DNA of 9,438 bases from Pseudomonadota bacterium (GCA_021808875.1 JAKBAU010000130.1:1-9438), one strand, 5' to 3'; shown: positions 1 to 8,048, numbered from the stretch's first letter. The notes: a model not told the origin generated them from the letters alone. A program made the numbers and translations.

Positions 1-252
1 TAGCACTCCGCGGCCGATGCTTTGACCGAGAACACAGGCCCCGCTGCTCGGAGGCCGTGCTCCGGTGTGCTGACCATTTACCCATAGCCGCGCTCTGGGC
101 ATCCAGCCGAGGATGGCTGGGGATCAAGGGTCGGGTTGCCGAAGGGGGCGGGAGCTACGGGGTTATAAACCGTCGGGATCTGGCGCATCTCTCGCCAGGA
201 ACCAAAGTTGAGCCTTTATCGGCAGACTTTAAGCGGCTAATGCTAGGCCCCA
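1..252. other. Upstream stretch with no convincing gene
   Basis: I recognise no gene, RNA or mobile element here. One plus-strand frame is open from the left edge to 281, but its translation is Arg/Cys/Trp-rich, resembles no family I know and would run into the rodZ-like gene, so I do not call it. A short dyad (CGGAG at 49-53, CTCCG at 60-64) is too weak to name. An AT-rich TATAAA at 164-169 resembles a -10 box, but the nearest -35-like TTGCCG (136-141) is 22 bases away. The region presumably holds the promoter of the rodZ-like gene and perhaps the tail of a neighbouring transcript. Confidence 0.4.
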
Positions 253-1311
253 ATGAGCAAATCAACCGATCTTCGACTTGAAACAGGCGCCGGCGCAGAC
301 CGCAAACGGATCCATCTGCGGGAAATCTGCGACGATGCCGCCGCGCCACTTGACACAGTGGGCCAGCATCTGCGCGCCGCGCGCCTGCGCCGGGGAGACG
401 AGCTTGCTGCGATCGCTCGTGTCCTCAAGATTCGTAAGGATCACCTAGAAGCACTGGAGGAAGATCGCCAGGATGCCCTGCCTGGGCGCGCCTATGCGAT
501 CGGCTTTATGCGCTCTTACGCGGATTATTTGGGTTTGGATGCCGCTGAGACGGTTGAGCGCTTTAAGAGAGAGATCGCCGAGCGCGGCGAGGAACATGTC
601 AGTGTGCCGCTTCTGGAAAGGCCTCATGACGAGAGACGGTTGCCTCAAGGTTGGCTCGTCATTGCTCTGGTCCTGATCGTCGCGCTTGCCTTTGGCCTGT
701 GGCGCTTGGCGCATTCGGCCAGCGTCTATTTCGATCCTCCTGCGCTGCCTGCGCCCTCCCAGGTCCACCTGCGTCCGCTGCTACCCAAATCCGCGGCCGG
801 GCTGCACAAGCTGGCTTCTCATTCAGCTGCGCCAAAAGCGCCCACAAATACCGTGGCAAAAGGACCAATGGAGGCCACCACAGCCACCGGAGCCTCACCC
901 CAGATGCCCGCCGTTTCCGGGCCGGCTGCGGCGACCTCAGCGTCGCCGCAAGCCGCATCGGTGTCCGCCGTGGCCGCCCAAATGCGGGGATTGCCAAAGG
1001 GACAAGCCTATGGGCTCCATAATACCTCAGCCAAAGTGATGCTGACCGCGCTCAAGCCGGTTCATGTGCTGGTACTGGGCCCCGCGCCGGGTAAAATGCT
1101 CTTTATGGATCAGACCATACAGCCAGGTGACACCTATCGCGTGCCCGATTTGCCGGGTACAACCCTGACCACAACGGATCCGGCGGCACTAGCCGTCACG
1201 CTGAATGGTCGGCTGCTGGGCCTGGCCGGGGTTCCCGGAGCGACGCTCACCGGTCAGTCTCTGGCTCCCAGGGCCCTCAGAAATCTTTTCAACCTTGGGT
1301 CCCAACACTAG
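253..1311 (+). CDS. rodZ: RodZ-like HTH / DUF4115 membrane protein
   Basis: This is a 352-residue protein with RodZ architecture. A cytoplasmic Xre/Cro-type helix-turn-helix domain (about residues 34-108, with [12 protein letters not shown] and the family-typical [18 protein letters not shown] stretch) is followed by a basic juxtamembrane segment. One transmembrane helix (about 134-152, [17 protein letters not shown]) leads to a low-complexity Ala/Pro/Ser/Thr periplasmic linker (about 161-250) and a C-terminal beta-rich DUF4115 domain (about 252-345). RodZ is known to couple MreB filaments to the elongasome and set rod shape; that role here is inferred from architecture. Its place directly upstream of ispG matches E. 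coli, where rodZ also precedes ispG. The start at 253 is the first ATG after an in-frame stop at 244. No clear Shine-Dalgarno precedes it. The family is certain; the exact shape role is less so, because alphaproteobacterial members diverge outside the HTH. Confidence 0.85.
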   Translation: MSKSTDLRLETGAGADRKRIHLREICDDAAAPLDTVGQHLRAARLRRGDELAAIARVLKIRKDHLEALEEDRQDALPGRAYAIGFMRSYADYLGLDAAETVERFKREIAERGEEHVSVPLLERPHDERRLPQGWLVIALVLIVALAFGLWRLAHSASVYFDPPALPAPSQVHLRPLLPKSAAGLHKLASHSAAPKAPTNTVAKGPMEATTATGASPQMPAVSGPAAATSASPQAASVSAVAAQMRGLPKGQAYGLHNTSAKVMLTALKPVHVLVLGPAPGKMLFMDQTIQPGDTYRVPDLPGTTLTTTDPAALAVTLNGRLLGLAGVPGATLTGQSLAPRALRNLFNLGSQH

Positions 1312-1340
1312 GTATTGAACTGCACGGTTCGGAGCATGCC

Positions 1341-2477
1341 ATGACTTTACGTGCCTATCGCCATATCGAACGCCGCAAGTGCCGCCAGATACACGTGGGA
1401 AAGGTTGCCGTGGGTGGTGATGCGCCGATCACTGTGCAGAGCATGACCAATACAGTGACCGCGGATGTGCGGGGCACGGTCGATCAGATCCGCGCTCTTG
1501 AAGAAGCGGGTGCGGATATCGTGCGAGTGTCCTGCCCGGATGAGGATGCCACAGTGGCGCTGAAGCATATCGTCAAGGCATCAGCTGTCCCGATCGTTGC
1601 CGATATTCACTTCCACTATAAGCGCGCGATCGAAGCGGCAGAAGCCGGAGCCGCATGTCTTCGAATCAATCCGGGTAATATCGGTTCGGCGGCCCGCGTG
1701 CGGGACGTAGTCAAAGCCGCCAAGGATCATGGCTGCGCCATGCGCATTGGTGTCAATGCCGGATCACTGGAACGCGAGCTCCTGGAACGCTATGGCGAAC
1801 CTTGCCCGGAAGCGATGGTGGAGAGTGCGCTCAACCATGCACGTATTCTTGAGGACAATGACTTTTTCGAATTTAAGATCAGTGTGAAGGCGTCGGACGT
1901 GTTCCTTGCCGTGGCAGCCTATCAGGGGCTTGCTGAGGCCTGCGATTATCCCTTGCACTTGGGTATCACCGAGGCAGGAGGTCTGATCTCGGGTACCGTG
2001 AAGAGCTCGATCGGAATGGGGATGTTGCTGTGGTCAGGTATCGGCGACACCATTCGCGTTTCGCTGTCCGCCGATCCGGTAGAAGAAATCCGCGTCGGAT
2101 TCGACATCCTCAAGTCGCTCAATTTGCGTCACCGCGGTGTCAATGTCGTTTCATGCCCATCCTGTGCACGGCAGGGTTTTAATGTTATTGAGACTGTGAA
2201 GACGCTGGAACAGCGGCTCAAGCACATCGCGACGCCCATGTCACTTTCGATCATCGGGTGTGTGGTCAACGGCCCGGGTGAAGCGCGGGAGACCGATCTT
2301 GGTTTCACCGGTGGCGGTGCCGGCAAGGGTAACGGAATGATCTATCTCAACGGCAAGCCTGCTTATAAGCTTGATAATGAAGATCTTGTGGAACATGTGG
2401 TTCAACTGTGCGAGGCCAAAGCGGCTGAAATCGAGGCTGCACGGGCTAAGGACGCAGCGCTGGAGCCGGCGCAGTAG
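1341..2477 (+). CDS. ispG: 4-hydroxy-3-methylbut-2-enyl diphosphate synthase (IspG/GcpE)
   Basis: IspG converts 2-C-methyl-D-erythritol 2,4-cyclodiphosphate to HMBPP, the penultimate step of the MEP isoprenoid pathway, using a [4Fe-4S] cluster and electrons from flavodoxin or ferredoxin in the cytoplasm. The 378-residue product is the usual short bacterial form. The N-terminal TIM-barrel part carries the typical SMTNT (34-38), [14 protein letters not shown] (57-70) and RINPGNIG (108-115) blocks. The C-terminal domain carries the cluster ligands Cys272 and Cys275 (SCPSC), Cys307 ([11 protein letters not shown]) and Glu314, matching the known three-Cys-one-Glu pattern. The ATG at 1341 has a GGAG Shine-Dalgarno at 1331-1334. 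The gene starts 29 bases after the rodZ-like stop, so the two are probably co-transcribed. The last 20 residues are an Ala/Glu-rich tail. Unusually for this neighbourhood, hisS does not follow. Confidence 0.98.
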   Translation: MTLRAYRHIERRKCRQIHVGKVAVGGDAPITVQSMTNTVTADVRGTVDQIRALEEAGADIVRVSCPDEDATVALKHIVKASAVPIVADIHFHYKRAIEAAEAGAACLRINPGNIGSAARVRDVVKAAKDHGCAMRIGVNAGSLERELLERYGEPCPEAMVESALNHARILEDNDFFEFKISVKASDVFLAVAAYQGLAEACDYPLHLGITEAGGLISGTVKSSIGMGMLLWSGIGDTIRVSLSADPVEEIRVGFDILKSLNLRHRGVNVVSCPSCARQGFNVIETVKTLEQRLKHIATPMSLSIIGCVVNGPGEARETDLGFTGGGAGKGNGMIYLNGKPAYKLDNEDLVEHVVQLCEAKAAEIEAARAKDAALEPAQ

Positions 2478-2567
2478 AAATCTCGCCTAGCTGGAGCGAG
2501 GAGCAATCGGGGGCGGCTCCAAGCGCCATGGAGTGTCATCCACCCCTTCTGTGTACCGCGCACCATC

Positions 2568-3653
2568 ATGATCCCTTCCGCCAAACTTGTGCGCCTCGTC
2601 GATCGTTATGAACAGCTCGAGGCGGAACTGGCCACTGGTAAGGCCGGCGGCGCATTCGCCCGATTGTCCAAGGAGCACGCTGAGCTGGCTCCGATTATTC
2701 GCGCGATCAGGGCCTATCAGAATGCGCAAAACGAGGTTGAGGATGCCACGGCCCTGGCCAATGATCCGACTAACGATGCGGACATGCGCGCGCTGGCCGA
2801 GGAAGAGCGCAACGCCATCAAGGAGCGCCTGGTCCAGTTAGAGCGTGACCTGCAGATCCAGCTTCTGCCCAAGGACACGGCTGATGCTTCCTCCTGCATC
2901 ATCGAAGTGCGCGCCGGTACTGGTGGAGATGAGGCTGCGCTCTTTGCTGCAGATCTGATGCAGATGTATCAGCACTATGCTCAGCTACAAGGCTGGAAAA
3001 CAGAAGTCATGGAACTCTCCGAATCGGATCTTGGAGGGATAAAGGACGCAGTGATGGAGGTTCGCGGGCTTGGCGCTTACGCCAAGCTCAAATTCGAGGC
3101 AGGTGTTCATCGCGTCCAGCGTGTGCCGGTTACCGAAGCGGGTGGGCGCATACACACCTCTGCGGCAACCGTTGCGGTGCTGCCGGAACCAGAAGACGTG
3201 GATTTTGAACTGGACGACAAGGATTTGCGCATAGACGTGTTTCGCGCCTCTGGTGCAGGCGGTCAGCATGTCAACAAAACCGAAAGCGCAGTACGAATCA
3301 CCCACCTTCCCACAGGTCTTTTTGTGGCTCAGCAAACTGAGAAATCCCAGCATAAGAATAAGGCTCAGGCCATGAAGCTGCTCAAGGCACGACTTTATGA
3401 GCGCGAGCGTGAAAAGCTTGACAGCGCGCGGGCCGCGGAGCGCAAAGGCATGGTGGGTTCAGGTGATCGCTCTGAGCGTATCCGCACCTATAATTTCCCC
3501 CAGGGGCGGGTAACCGATCACCGCATCAATCTAACGCTATACAAACTTGATCGGATCATCAGCGGAGAGGAACTTTGTGACGTCATCGATGCCTTGATGG
3601 CGGAGGACCAAGCTAGCCGCTTGGCCGCTATGGAGCAGGGCAACAGCCCATGA
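2568..3653 (+). CDS. prfA: Peptide chain release factor 1
   Basis: RF1 recognises UAA and UAG in the ribosomal A site and triggers peptidyl-tRNA hydrolysis. At 361 residues the protein has normal length. Key elements are [12 protein letters not shown] (115-126), the codon-reading tripeptide PVT at 187-189 (the PxT motif that marks RF1, as against SPF in RF2), and the catalytic GGQ at 231-233 inside [13 protein letters not shown]. Near the C-terminus is the strongly conserved [20 protein letters not shown]. The N-terminal helical domain (about 1-100) is Glu/Ala-rich as expected. The ATG at 2568 gives an N-terminus of family-normal length, and no in-frame ATG, GTG or TTG lies between it and the ispG stop, yet the 20 bases before it contain no purine-rich ribosome site. 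The gene overlaps prmC by 4 bases, which suggests translational coupling of RF1 with the enzyme that methylates its Gln233. Confidence 0.98.
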   Translation: MIPSAKLVRLVDRYEQLEAELATGKAGGAFARLSKEHAELAPIIRAIRAYQNAQNEVEDATALANDPTNDADMRALAEEERNAIKERLVQLERDLQIQLLPKDTADASSCIIEVRAGTGGDEAALFAADLMQMYQHYAQLQGWKTEVMELSESDLGGIKDAVMEVRGLGAYAKLKFEAGVHRVQRVPVTEAGGRIHTSAATVAVLPEPEDVDFELDDKDLRIDVFRASGAGGQHVNKTESAVRITHLPTGLFVAQQTEKSQHKNKAQAMKLLKARLYEREREKLDSARAAERKGMVGSGDRSERIRTYNFPQGRVTDHRINLTLYKLDRIISGEELCDVIDALMAEDQASRLAAMEQGNSP

Positions 3654-4522
3654 GTGTTCGTGCGGCTTTGGCGGAGGCCTCTGCGCAGCTGATGGGAGCT
3701 GGAGTTGATAGTGCGCGCCTCGATGCCCGCGTGCTGATGGGTGCGGTGCTTGGCGTGCCTCCGGCCTCGGTACCCGCGCTGAGCTGTGCATTGAGCGCGC
3801 CGGAGAGGGCCCAATTTGATGGGTGGATCAAGCGCCGGATGGGCCGCGAACCGGTGGCCTACATTCTAGGTAGAAAGGAATTTTGGAGCCTCGATTTTTG
3901 CGTCGGCCCTGGCGTTCTGGTGCCACGGCCCGACAGCGAAACTCTGATCGAGGCTGCTCGGGAGGGCTTCGCTCCTGGCTATGGCCCTGAAATTATTTGC
4001 GACTTAGGTTGCGGATCGGGGTGTCTGATCATCACGGCCCTGCGTCTTTGGCCAGAGGCCAGGGGCGTGGCGTTCGATCTCTCGACGACCGCATTGGAAT
4101 ACACCCGGGCCAATGCGCAGCGCCTGGGCGTTGCTGAGCGGCTTGAAACGCAGCTGTGCGACTTTGGCCAGGCTGAGGGCCAGTTTGACCTTGTATTGTG
4201 CAATCCTCCCTACCTGCGGGAGGATGAAGTGGCGGATGCCGAGCCGGAATTGGGCTTTGAGCCCAAGCTCGCCCTCTGCGCCGGTCCCGACGGCCTGAGC
4301 GCCTATCACGTGCTGGGAGCGGTACTCCAACGGATCCTGCGCCCCGGGGCGCTCGCTGTGGTAGAGCTAGGAATGGGGCAGCTGGCACCGGTCGAGCAGG
4401 AGTTTTTGGCCAAGGGACTTGAATTTGCGGGGGCCCGGGACGATCTCAGTAATGTGCCCCGCGCGCTGATGGCGCGGCGGATGGGCAAAAAAGTTGTTGG
4501 AATACGTGGGCCGAGAGGGTAG
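3650..4522 (+). CDS. prmC: Release factor glutamine N5-methyltransferase (PrmC/HemK)
   Basis: PrmC transfers a methyl group from S-adenosylmethionine to the GGQ glutamine of release factors, raising termination efficiency. The 290-residue protein has the helical N-terminal substrate domain (about 1-75, including [15 protein letters not shown] at 65-79), the VPRPDSETL block (91-99), a Rossmann SAM-binding motif DLGCGSG (118-124) and the diagnostic NPPY tetrad (185-188), followed by the usual E-P-x-LAL-AGPDGL segment. The ATG lies inside the prfA stop context (ATGA overlap, 3650-3653), so translation is probably reinitiated or coupled. Co-location with prfA is a widespread bacterial arrangement. 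No defect is visible. The C-terminal residues after about 282 are a short basic tail. Confidence 0.97.
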   Translation: MSVRAALAEASAQLMGAGVDSARLDARVLMGAVLGVPPASVPALSCALSAPERAQFDGWIKRRMGREPVAYILGRKEFWSLDFCVGPGVLVPRPDSETLIEAAREGFAPGYGPEIICDLGCGSGCLIITALRLWPEARGVAFDLSTTALEYTRANAQRLGVAERLETQLCDFGQAEGQFDLVLCNPPYLREDEVADAEPELGFEPKLALCAGPDGLSAYHVLGAVLQRILRPGALAVVELGMGQLAPVEQEFLAKGLEFAGARDDLSNVPRALMARRMGKKVVGIRGPRG

Positions 4523-4706
4523 CTTCCGGCCTTGTGGGGTGAGCAGGAACCCCCGCCCGGCTGAGCTTAAGGCCAACCGGTCGACCGCGGGGGCGGTCTG
4601 GTGCACAAGCGCCGGTTCCTGAGTCAAAAGCGAAAGACGAGCAAACGTGCTCTGGGCCTAAATGCGCCAACCTCGGACGTGCCCATAGGCGTGGCGAGGA
4701 GAGGAA
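4523..4706 (+). promoter_or_regulatory. Dyad-rich leader between prmC and the DUF4167 gene
   Basis: This gap is unusually rich in inverted repeats. CAGGAACC (4544-4551) pairs perfectly with GGTTCCTG (4614-4621). GGCCTT (4528-4533) pairs with AAGGCC (4569-4574). GGGGT (4536-4540) pairs with ACCCC (4549-4553) around an 8-base loop. GACCGC (4583-4588) pairs with GCGGTC (4593-4598) around GGGG. CCCCCGC (4550-4556) could alternatively pair with GCGGGGG (4587-4593). Several of these are mutually exclusive, so the RNA could switch folds. The stretch could be a structured 5' leader, an internal terminator without a U-tract, a small RNA, or GC-driven coincidence. It ends in a strong ribosome site. I recognise no named riboswitch or RNA family. 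Confidence 0.35.
4697..4704 (+). promoter_or_regulatory. Strong Shine-Dalgarno that fixes the DUF4167 start
   Basis: The purine run AGGAGAGG sits just before ATG 4707; its AGGAG core (4697-4701) is 5 bases from the start codon. A second in-frame candidate, GTG at 4773, also has AAAGGGG (4761-4767) before it, but the upstream site is stronger and the ATG form gives the basic, Gly-rich N-terminus typical of the family. I therefore choose 4707. Confidence 0.6.
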
Positions 4707-5138
4707 ATGCGGAATTTTGCAGGACCAACGGGCGGACAGGCGGGCGGGGCGAGGCCAAACAAAGGGGCTCAAGTGAAACGCTCACGAGGTCGCGGCCGTA
4801 GGCCGCAAAACAATACCAACAGGACGTTCGATTCCACGGGTCCGGAAATAAAGATCCGCGGTTCAGCGTCCCATGTTTACGAGAAATATCTGCAGCTCGC
4901 CCGCGATGCGAACTCGTCGGGCGACCGCGTCATGGCGGAGAATTACCTGCAGCATGCCGAGCACTATTTTCGGATCATGAGCGCCGCCCAGGCGCAGCAG
5001 GCAGCCCAGCAGAGTGCCAATGGCAAGACCAACGGTAATGGTGCCGATTATGGTCAGGCGAACGGTTCTGCACCTTCGTTTTCGCTCGTCGATGAGGACG
5101 GCGAAGAAGAAGAAGGTGAGGCGGCAGCGGCCGAGTAA
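4707..5138 (+). CDS. DUF4167-family basic/acidic protein, function unknown
   Basis: This 143-residue protein has a three-part layout. The N-terminus (about 1-33) is Gly/Arg/Lys-rich (KRSRGRGRRPQNN). The compact conserved domain (about 34-92) has the family signature FDSTGPEIKIRGSASHVYEK, followed by YLQLARDANSSGDRVMAENY and LQHAEHYFRIM. A Gln/Asn/Ala-rich low-complexity linker (about 93-128) leads to an acidic tail (DEDGEEEEGE, about 129-138). I assign it to DUF4167, a family I know from alphaproteobacteria with no established biochemical role. The Arg-rich, Asn-rich N-terminus suggests nucleic-acid or RNA binding; that is inference from composition only. It lies downstream of prmC after a structured gap and upstream of clpB, the usual neighbourhood for this family as I recall it. 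No membrane segment or signal peptide is visible. Confidence 0.85.
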   Translation: MRNFAGPTGGQAGGARPNKGAQVKRSRGRGRRPQNNTNRTFDSTGPEIKIRGSASHVYEKYLQLARDANSSGDRVMAENYLQHAEHYFRIMSAAQAQQAAQQSANGKTNGNGADYGQANGSAPSFSLVDEDGEEEEGEAAAAE

Positions 5139-5190
5139 CTCGACCCTCTTCCTTGCAGATCCTGTCGTTGCGGGGCGGGCTCCGGTGCAG

Positions 5191-5241
5191 CTGGCTCGGG
5201 GGTTGCGCTGGCGCAAAGACCGCACGTCCTAATGCAGCCAG
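5191..5241 (+). other. Nested inverted repeats after the DUF4167 gene
   Basis: CTGGCT (5191-5196) pairs with AGCCAG (5236-5241). Inside it TTGCGC (5203-5208) and GCGCAA (5211-5216) form a tight perfect dyad with only two bases between. No T-run follows, so this is not a canonical intrinsic terminator. It could slow or end the upstream transcript, or be an operator-like dyad just ahead of the clpB promoter candidate. What it does is not known from sequence alone. Confidence 0.3.
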
Positions 5242-5244
5242 GGT

Positions 5245-5273
5245 CTTGTCAGTCGTAAAAGACGTCCCACATA
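5245..5273 (+). promoter_or_regulatory. Candidate RpoH (sigma-32) heat-shock promoter for clpB
   Basis: CTTGTCA (5245-5251) and CCCACATA (5266-5273) are separated by 14 bases. This resembles the known sigma-32 pattern of CTTGAAA, about 14 bases, then CCCCATnT; seen as the alphaproteobacterial form it is CTTG, 17 bases, then a C-rich -10. The -35 matches well and the -10 imperfectly. clpB is a classical RpoH target, which raises the prior. Transcription would begin near 5280, giving a leader of about 100 bases. Confidence 0.5.
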
Positions 5274-5280
5274 GTCTGTG

Positions 5281-5310
5281 GTCGTGGTGCTCCACTCAGG
5301 AGGCCGCGAC
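5281..5310 (+). promoter_or_regulatory. Hairpin near the predicted 5' end of the clpB leader
   Basis: GTCGTGG (5281-5287) can pair with CCGCGAC (5304-5310) through seven pairs, one of them G-U. An alternative small hairpin GTGG-TGCT-CCAC occupies 5284-5295. If transcription starts near 5280 this stem would sit at the very 5' end of the mRNA, where it could protect the message or help regulate it. This is based only on base pairing. Confidence 0.3.
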
Positions 5311-5331
5311 GATATTCTTTGTTGGGACTCG

Positions 5332-5377
5332 TTCCGGCTGCCGAGCTTGGGGCCGGAAGGAAGGGCTAGAGGCAGGA
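5332..5377 (+). promoter_or_regulatory. Hairpin beside the clpB ribosome binding site
   Basis: TTCCGGC (5332-5338) and GCCGGAA (5352-5358) form a perfect 7-bp stem. The ribosome site is AGAGG (5368-5372), 6 bases before ATG 5379. In an alternative fold CTGCC (5338-5342) pairs with GGCAG (5371-5375), which would cover the ribosome site. The two folds share C5338 and the intervening bases, so a temperature- or factor-dependent switch is conceivable. It does not match the ROSE or fourU thermometers that I know. Confidence 0.3.
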
Positions 5378-5378
5378 C

Positions 5379-8006
5379 ATGGACATCGAAAAATTCACCG
5401 AGCGGGCACGGGGCTTCATTCAGGCCGCGCAGGATCTGGCGCTGCGCTCAAATCATCAACAATTCAAGCCTGAGCATCTCCTCAAAGTGCTGCTGGACGA
5501 TGAGGAAGGGCTGGCGGCCCGTCTGATTCGATCGGGCGGTGGCCACCCTGAGCAGGCGTTGCAGGATTGCGAGACGGCTCTAGCCAAGCTGCCACGCATC
5601 GAAGGTGGCTCCGGACAGATCTATCTGGCACCCGAAAGTGCCCGCCTTTTTGATGCCGCTCAGGAGGTGGCAAAGAAGTCGGGTGATTCTTTTGTAACCG
5701 CTGAGATATTGCTGCTTGCACTTTCCATGGCACAAGGCAGCGATGCAGCCCGCATCCTCAAGGATGCAGGTGCAGGCCCATCGGCGCTCAATGGCGCGAT
5801 CAAGGATTTGCGTCAGGGACGTCAAGCAGATTCGGCAACGGCGGAAAGTGCCTATGATGCACTTAAAAAATACGCCCGCGATCTAACCGACGCAGCAAGG
5901 GCGGGCAAGTTGGATCCGGTGATTGGGCGTGATGAGGAAATACGCAGGACCATCCAGGTTCTGTCACGACGTACCAAGAATAATCCAGTCCTCATCGGTG
6001 AGCCGGGCGTTGGAAAAACTGCTATCGCCGAGGGCTTGGCGCTTCGCATCATCAATGGTGACGTACCCGAAAGCTTGCGTGAGAAAAGGCTTATGGCGCT
6101 CGACATGGGCGCACTTATCGCCGGTGCAAAGTATCGTGGCGAGTTTGAGGAGAGATTGAAGGCAGTCCTTAGCGAGGTTACCGCAGCCCAGGGCAAGGTC
6201 ATCCTTTTTATTGACGAACTTCACACCCTTGTCGGAGCTGGCAAGGCCGAAGGGGCCATGGACGCCTCTAATCTCCTGAAACCCGCATTGGCGCGCGGCG
6301 AGCTTCACTGTATTGGAGCCACCACGCTCGACGAATACCGTAAGCATATCGAGAAAGATGCAGCGCTGGCTCGACGCTTTCAGCCAGTTTTTGTCAGCGA
6401 GCCCACGGTGGAGGACACCGTGTCCATCCTGCGTGGACTTAAGGAAAAATACGAAGTCCATCACGGTGTAAGGATCACGGATTCTGCAATTGTGGCCGCT
6501 GCTCAACTATCTAATCGATATATAACCGATCGCTTCCTGCCGGATAAAGCCATCGACCTGATGGACGAAGCCTCTAGCCGGTTACGCATGCAGGTGGATT
6601 CGAAGCCGGAAGAACTCGACGAGCTGGATCGCCGCATAATCCAATTCAAGATCGAGCGTGAGGCTTTGCGTAAGGAGACGGATCCTGGGTCAAGGGATCG
6701 GCTCGCACACCTGGAAGGAGAGCTGGCTGAGCTTGAAGAGAAGAGTGCTGCATTGAGTGCAAGGTGGCATGAAGAGAAAAAGTCGGTCGCGAACGTACAG
6801 GGCATCAAGGAACGCCTCGATGGGGCGCGTAGCGAGCTCGACATTGCGCAGCGCCGTGGTGATCTGGCCCGTGCCGGTGAGCTTGCATACGGGGTGATAC
6901 CGGGGCTGGAGCGGCAGCTGGTGGAAATAGAAGCGCGCGAAACCGAGGCGCTGGTAAATGAAGTCGTCACGCCGGAGCATATCGCGCAAATTGTCTCGCG
7001 CTGGACCGGTATACCGGTTGATAAAATGCTCGAAGGCGAGCGCGAAAAGCTGCTGCAGATGGAGCACGCGCTTGAAGTCCGCGTCGTTGGTCAGGATCAT
7101 GCGGTGCGAGCGGTGGCCAATGCCGTTCGGCGTGCTCGTGCGGGGTTGCAGGATCCAAATCGGCCGATCGGGTCCTTCCTGTTTTTGGGCCCCACCGGAG
7201 TTGGAAAAACCGAGCTGACTAAGGCGCTGGCCGTATTTCTGTTTGACGATGACAGTGCGATGGTCCGTATCGACATGAGTGAATTCATGGAAAAGCACTC
7301 TGTCGCGCGTCTCATTGGAGCGCCTCCCGGCTATGTCGGCTATGAGGAGGGGGGAGTGCTGACCGAAGCGGTGCGGCGGCGGCCCTATCAGGTGATTTTG
7401 TTTGATGAGGTCGAAAAGGCCCATCGCGATGTCTTCAATGTTCTCCTACAGGTTCTCGATGACGGTCGTCTCACTGACGGCCAGGGTCGGACGGTCGACT
7501 TCCGCAACACCGTTATCATTTTGACTTCCAATCTCGGTACAGAGTTCCTCTCGGCGGGCGAAGGGCAGGCGAGCGCTCAGGAGCGAGCGCAGGTCATGGA
7601 CGCGGTGCGGGCGCATTTCCGACCCGAATTTCTCAACCGTCTTGATGAGATCGTTCTCTTCAATCGGCTGTCACGGACCAATATGAGCAAAATTGTTGAT
7701 ATCCAGATCGGCCGCCTGAAGCGTCTTTTGGCGGATCGCAAGATCGACATCCGTCTGGATGCCAAGGCTCATGCCTGGCTTGCCGAAGCAGGTTATGACC
7801 CGATCTACGGTGCACGGCCCCTCAAAAGGGTAATCCAGCGGCGGTTGCAAGATCCCTTGGCGCAGCTGCTTCTGGAGGGCAAGGTTGCTGATGGCGAGCG
7901 CATTGAGGTCAGTGCTGACCAGCTAGGCCTCACGATCGACGGGCGGAGCTTCACCTTAGCAGAAGACGCCTTTGCGGTAGACCTGCCCACGATGTCGCTT
8001 CACTGA
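5379..8006 (+). CDS. clpB: ClpB, ATP-dependent protein disaggregase
   Basis: ClpB is the cytoplasmic hexameric AAA+ chaperone that, with DnaK/DnaJ/GrpE, extracts polypeptides from aggregates after heat stress. The 875-residue protein is full length. It has a Clp N domain (about 1-145), then NBD1 with Walker A GEPGVGKT (207-214), pore-loop Tyr252 in KYRGEFE, Walker B VILFIDE (274-280) and Arg332/Arg333. The coiled-coil middle domain (about 410-525) is the mark of ClpB as against ClpA. NBD2 has Walker A GPTGVGKT (604-611), pore loop GYVGYEEGG (651-659), Walker B VILFDE (672-677), Arg754 and sensor-2 GAR (811-813). No IGF/IGL ClpP-docking tripeptide was noticed in NBD2, as expected for a disaggregase. 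The ATG at 5379 has AGAGG at 5368-5372. An RpoH-type promoter lies upstream and a strong terminator follows the stop. Confidence 0.98.
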   Translation: MDIEKFTERARGFIQAAQDLALRSNHQQFKPEHLLKVLLDDEEGLAARLIRSGGGHPEQALQDCETALAKLPRIEGGSGQIYLAPESARLFDAAQEVAKKSGDSFVTAEILLLALSMAQGSDAARILKDAGAGPSALNGAIKDLRQGRQADSATAESAYDALKKYARDLTDAARAGKLDPVIGRDEEIRRTIQVLSRRTKNNPVLIGEPGVGKTAIAEGLALRIINGDVPESLREKRLMALDMGALIAGAKYRGEFEERLKAVLSEVTAAQGKVILFIDELHTLVGAGKAEGAMDASNLLKPALARGELHCIGATTLDEYRKHIEKDAALARRFQPVFVSEPTVEDTVSILRGLKEKYEVHHGVRITDSAIVAAAQLSNRYITDRFLPDKAIDLMDEASSRLRMQVDSKPEELDELDRRIIQFKIEREALRKETDPGSRDRLAHLEGELAELEEKSAALSARWHEEKKSVANVQGIKERLDGARSELDIAQRRGDLARAGELAYGVIPGLERQLVEIEARETEALVNEVVTPEHIAQIVSRWTGIPVDKMLEGEREKLLQMEHALEVRVVGQDHAVRAVANAVRRARAGLQDPNRPIGSFLFLGPTGVGKTELTKALAVFLFDDDSAMVRIDMSEFMEKHSVARLIGAPPGYVGYEEGGVLTEAVRRRPYQVILFDEVEKAHRDVFNVLLQVLDDGRLTDGQGRTVDFRNTVIILTSNLGTEFLSAGEGQASAQERAQVMDAVRAHFRPEFLNRLDEIVLFNRLSRTNMSKIVDIQIGRLKRLLADRKIDIRLDAKAHAWLAEAGYDPIYGARPLKRVIQRRLQDPLAQLLLEGKVADGERIEVSADQLGLTIDGRSFTLAEDAFAVDLPTMSLH

Positions 8007-8008
8007 GA

Positions 8009-8048
8009 CAAGACCGCCATCAACCGAAAATCGGTGATGGCGGTCTTG
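8009..8048. terminator. Strong hairpin terminator between convergent genes
   Basis: CAAGACCGCCATC (8009-8021) pairs perfectly over 13 bp with GATGGCGGTCTTG (8036-8048). The stem continues inside, after one unpaired A at 8022, with ACCGA (8023-8027) and TCGGT (8031-8035) closing an AAA loop. It begins 3 bases after the clpB stop and lies between clpB and the oppositely oriented peptidase gene, so it probably acts in both directions. No long T-run follows on either strand, only the TCTT built into the stem. Confidence 0.75.

Noticed and set aside
136..169. TTGCCG and TATAAA as a sigma-70 promoter for the rodZ-like gene
   Set aside because: The spacer is 22 bases, well outside the usual 16-18, and no better -35 lies at proper distance from the TATAAA.
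3..281. Open plus-strand frame from the left edge, possible tail of an upstream gene or a small gene starting GTG 57
   Set aside because: The translation resembles no known family, has Cys/Trp/Arg-rich composition typical of non-coding GC-rich DNA, lacks a ribosome site at GTG 57, and would overlap the rodZ-like start by 29 bases.
4541..4625. tRNA or known riboswitch in the prmC-DUF4167 gap
   Set aside because: The GGTTCCTGAGTC segment is not a T-arm GTTCRANYC match, no cloverleaf with an acceptor stem can be drawn, and no riboswitch core I know is present.
4601..4801. Basic 66-codon upstream reading frame (GTG 4601) overlapping the DUF4167 start
   Set aside because: It has no recognisable domain, a GTG start inside a GC-rich dyad, and its last 95 bases lie out of frame inside a well-supported gene. 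It could be a translated leader frame but nothing supports that.
5153..5473. Plus-strand reading frame spanning the clpB leader and start
   Set aside because: It overlaps the certain clpB N-terminus in another frame and has no family resemblance.
5964..6506. Long minus-strand frames inside clpB (also 6690-7424)
   Set aside because: Antisense shadows of conserved AAA+ coding sequence, with no recognisable domain of their own.
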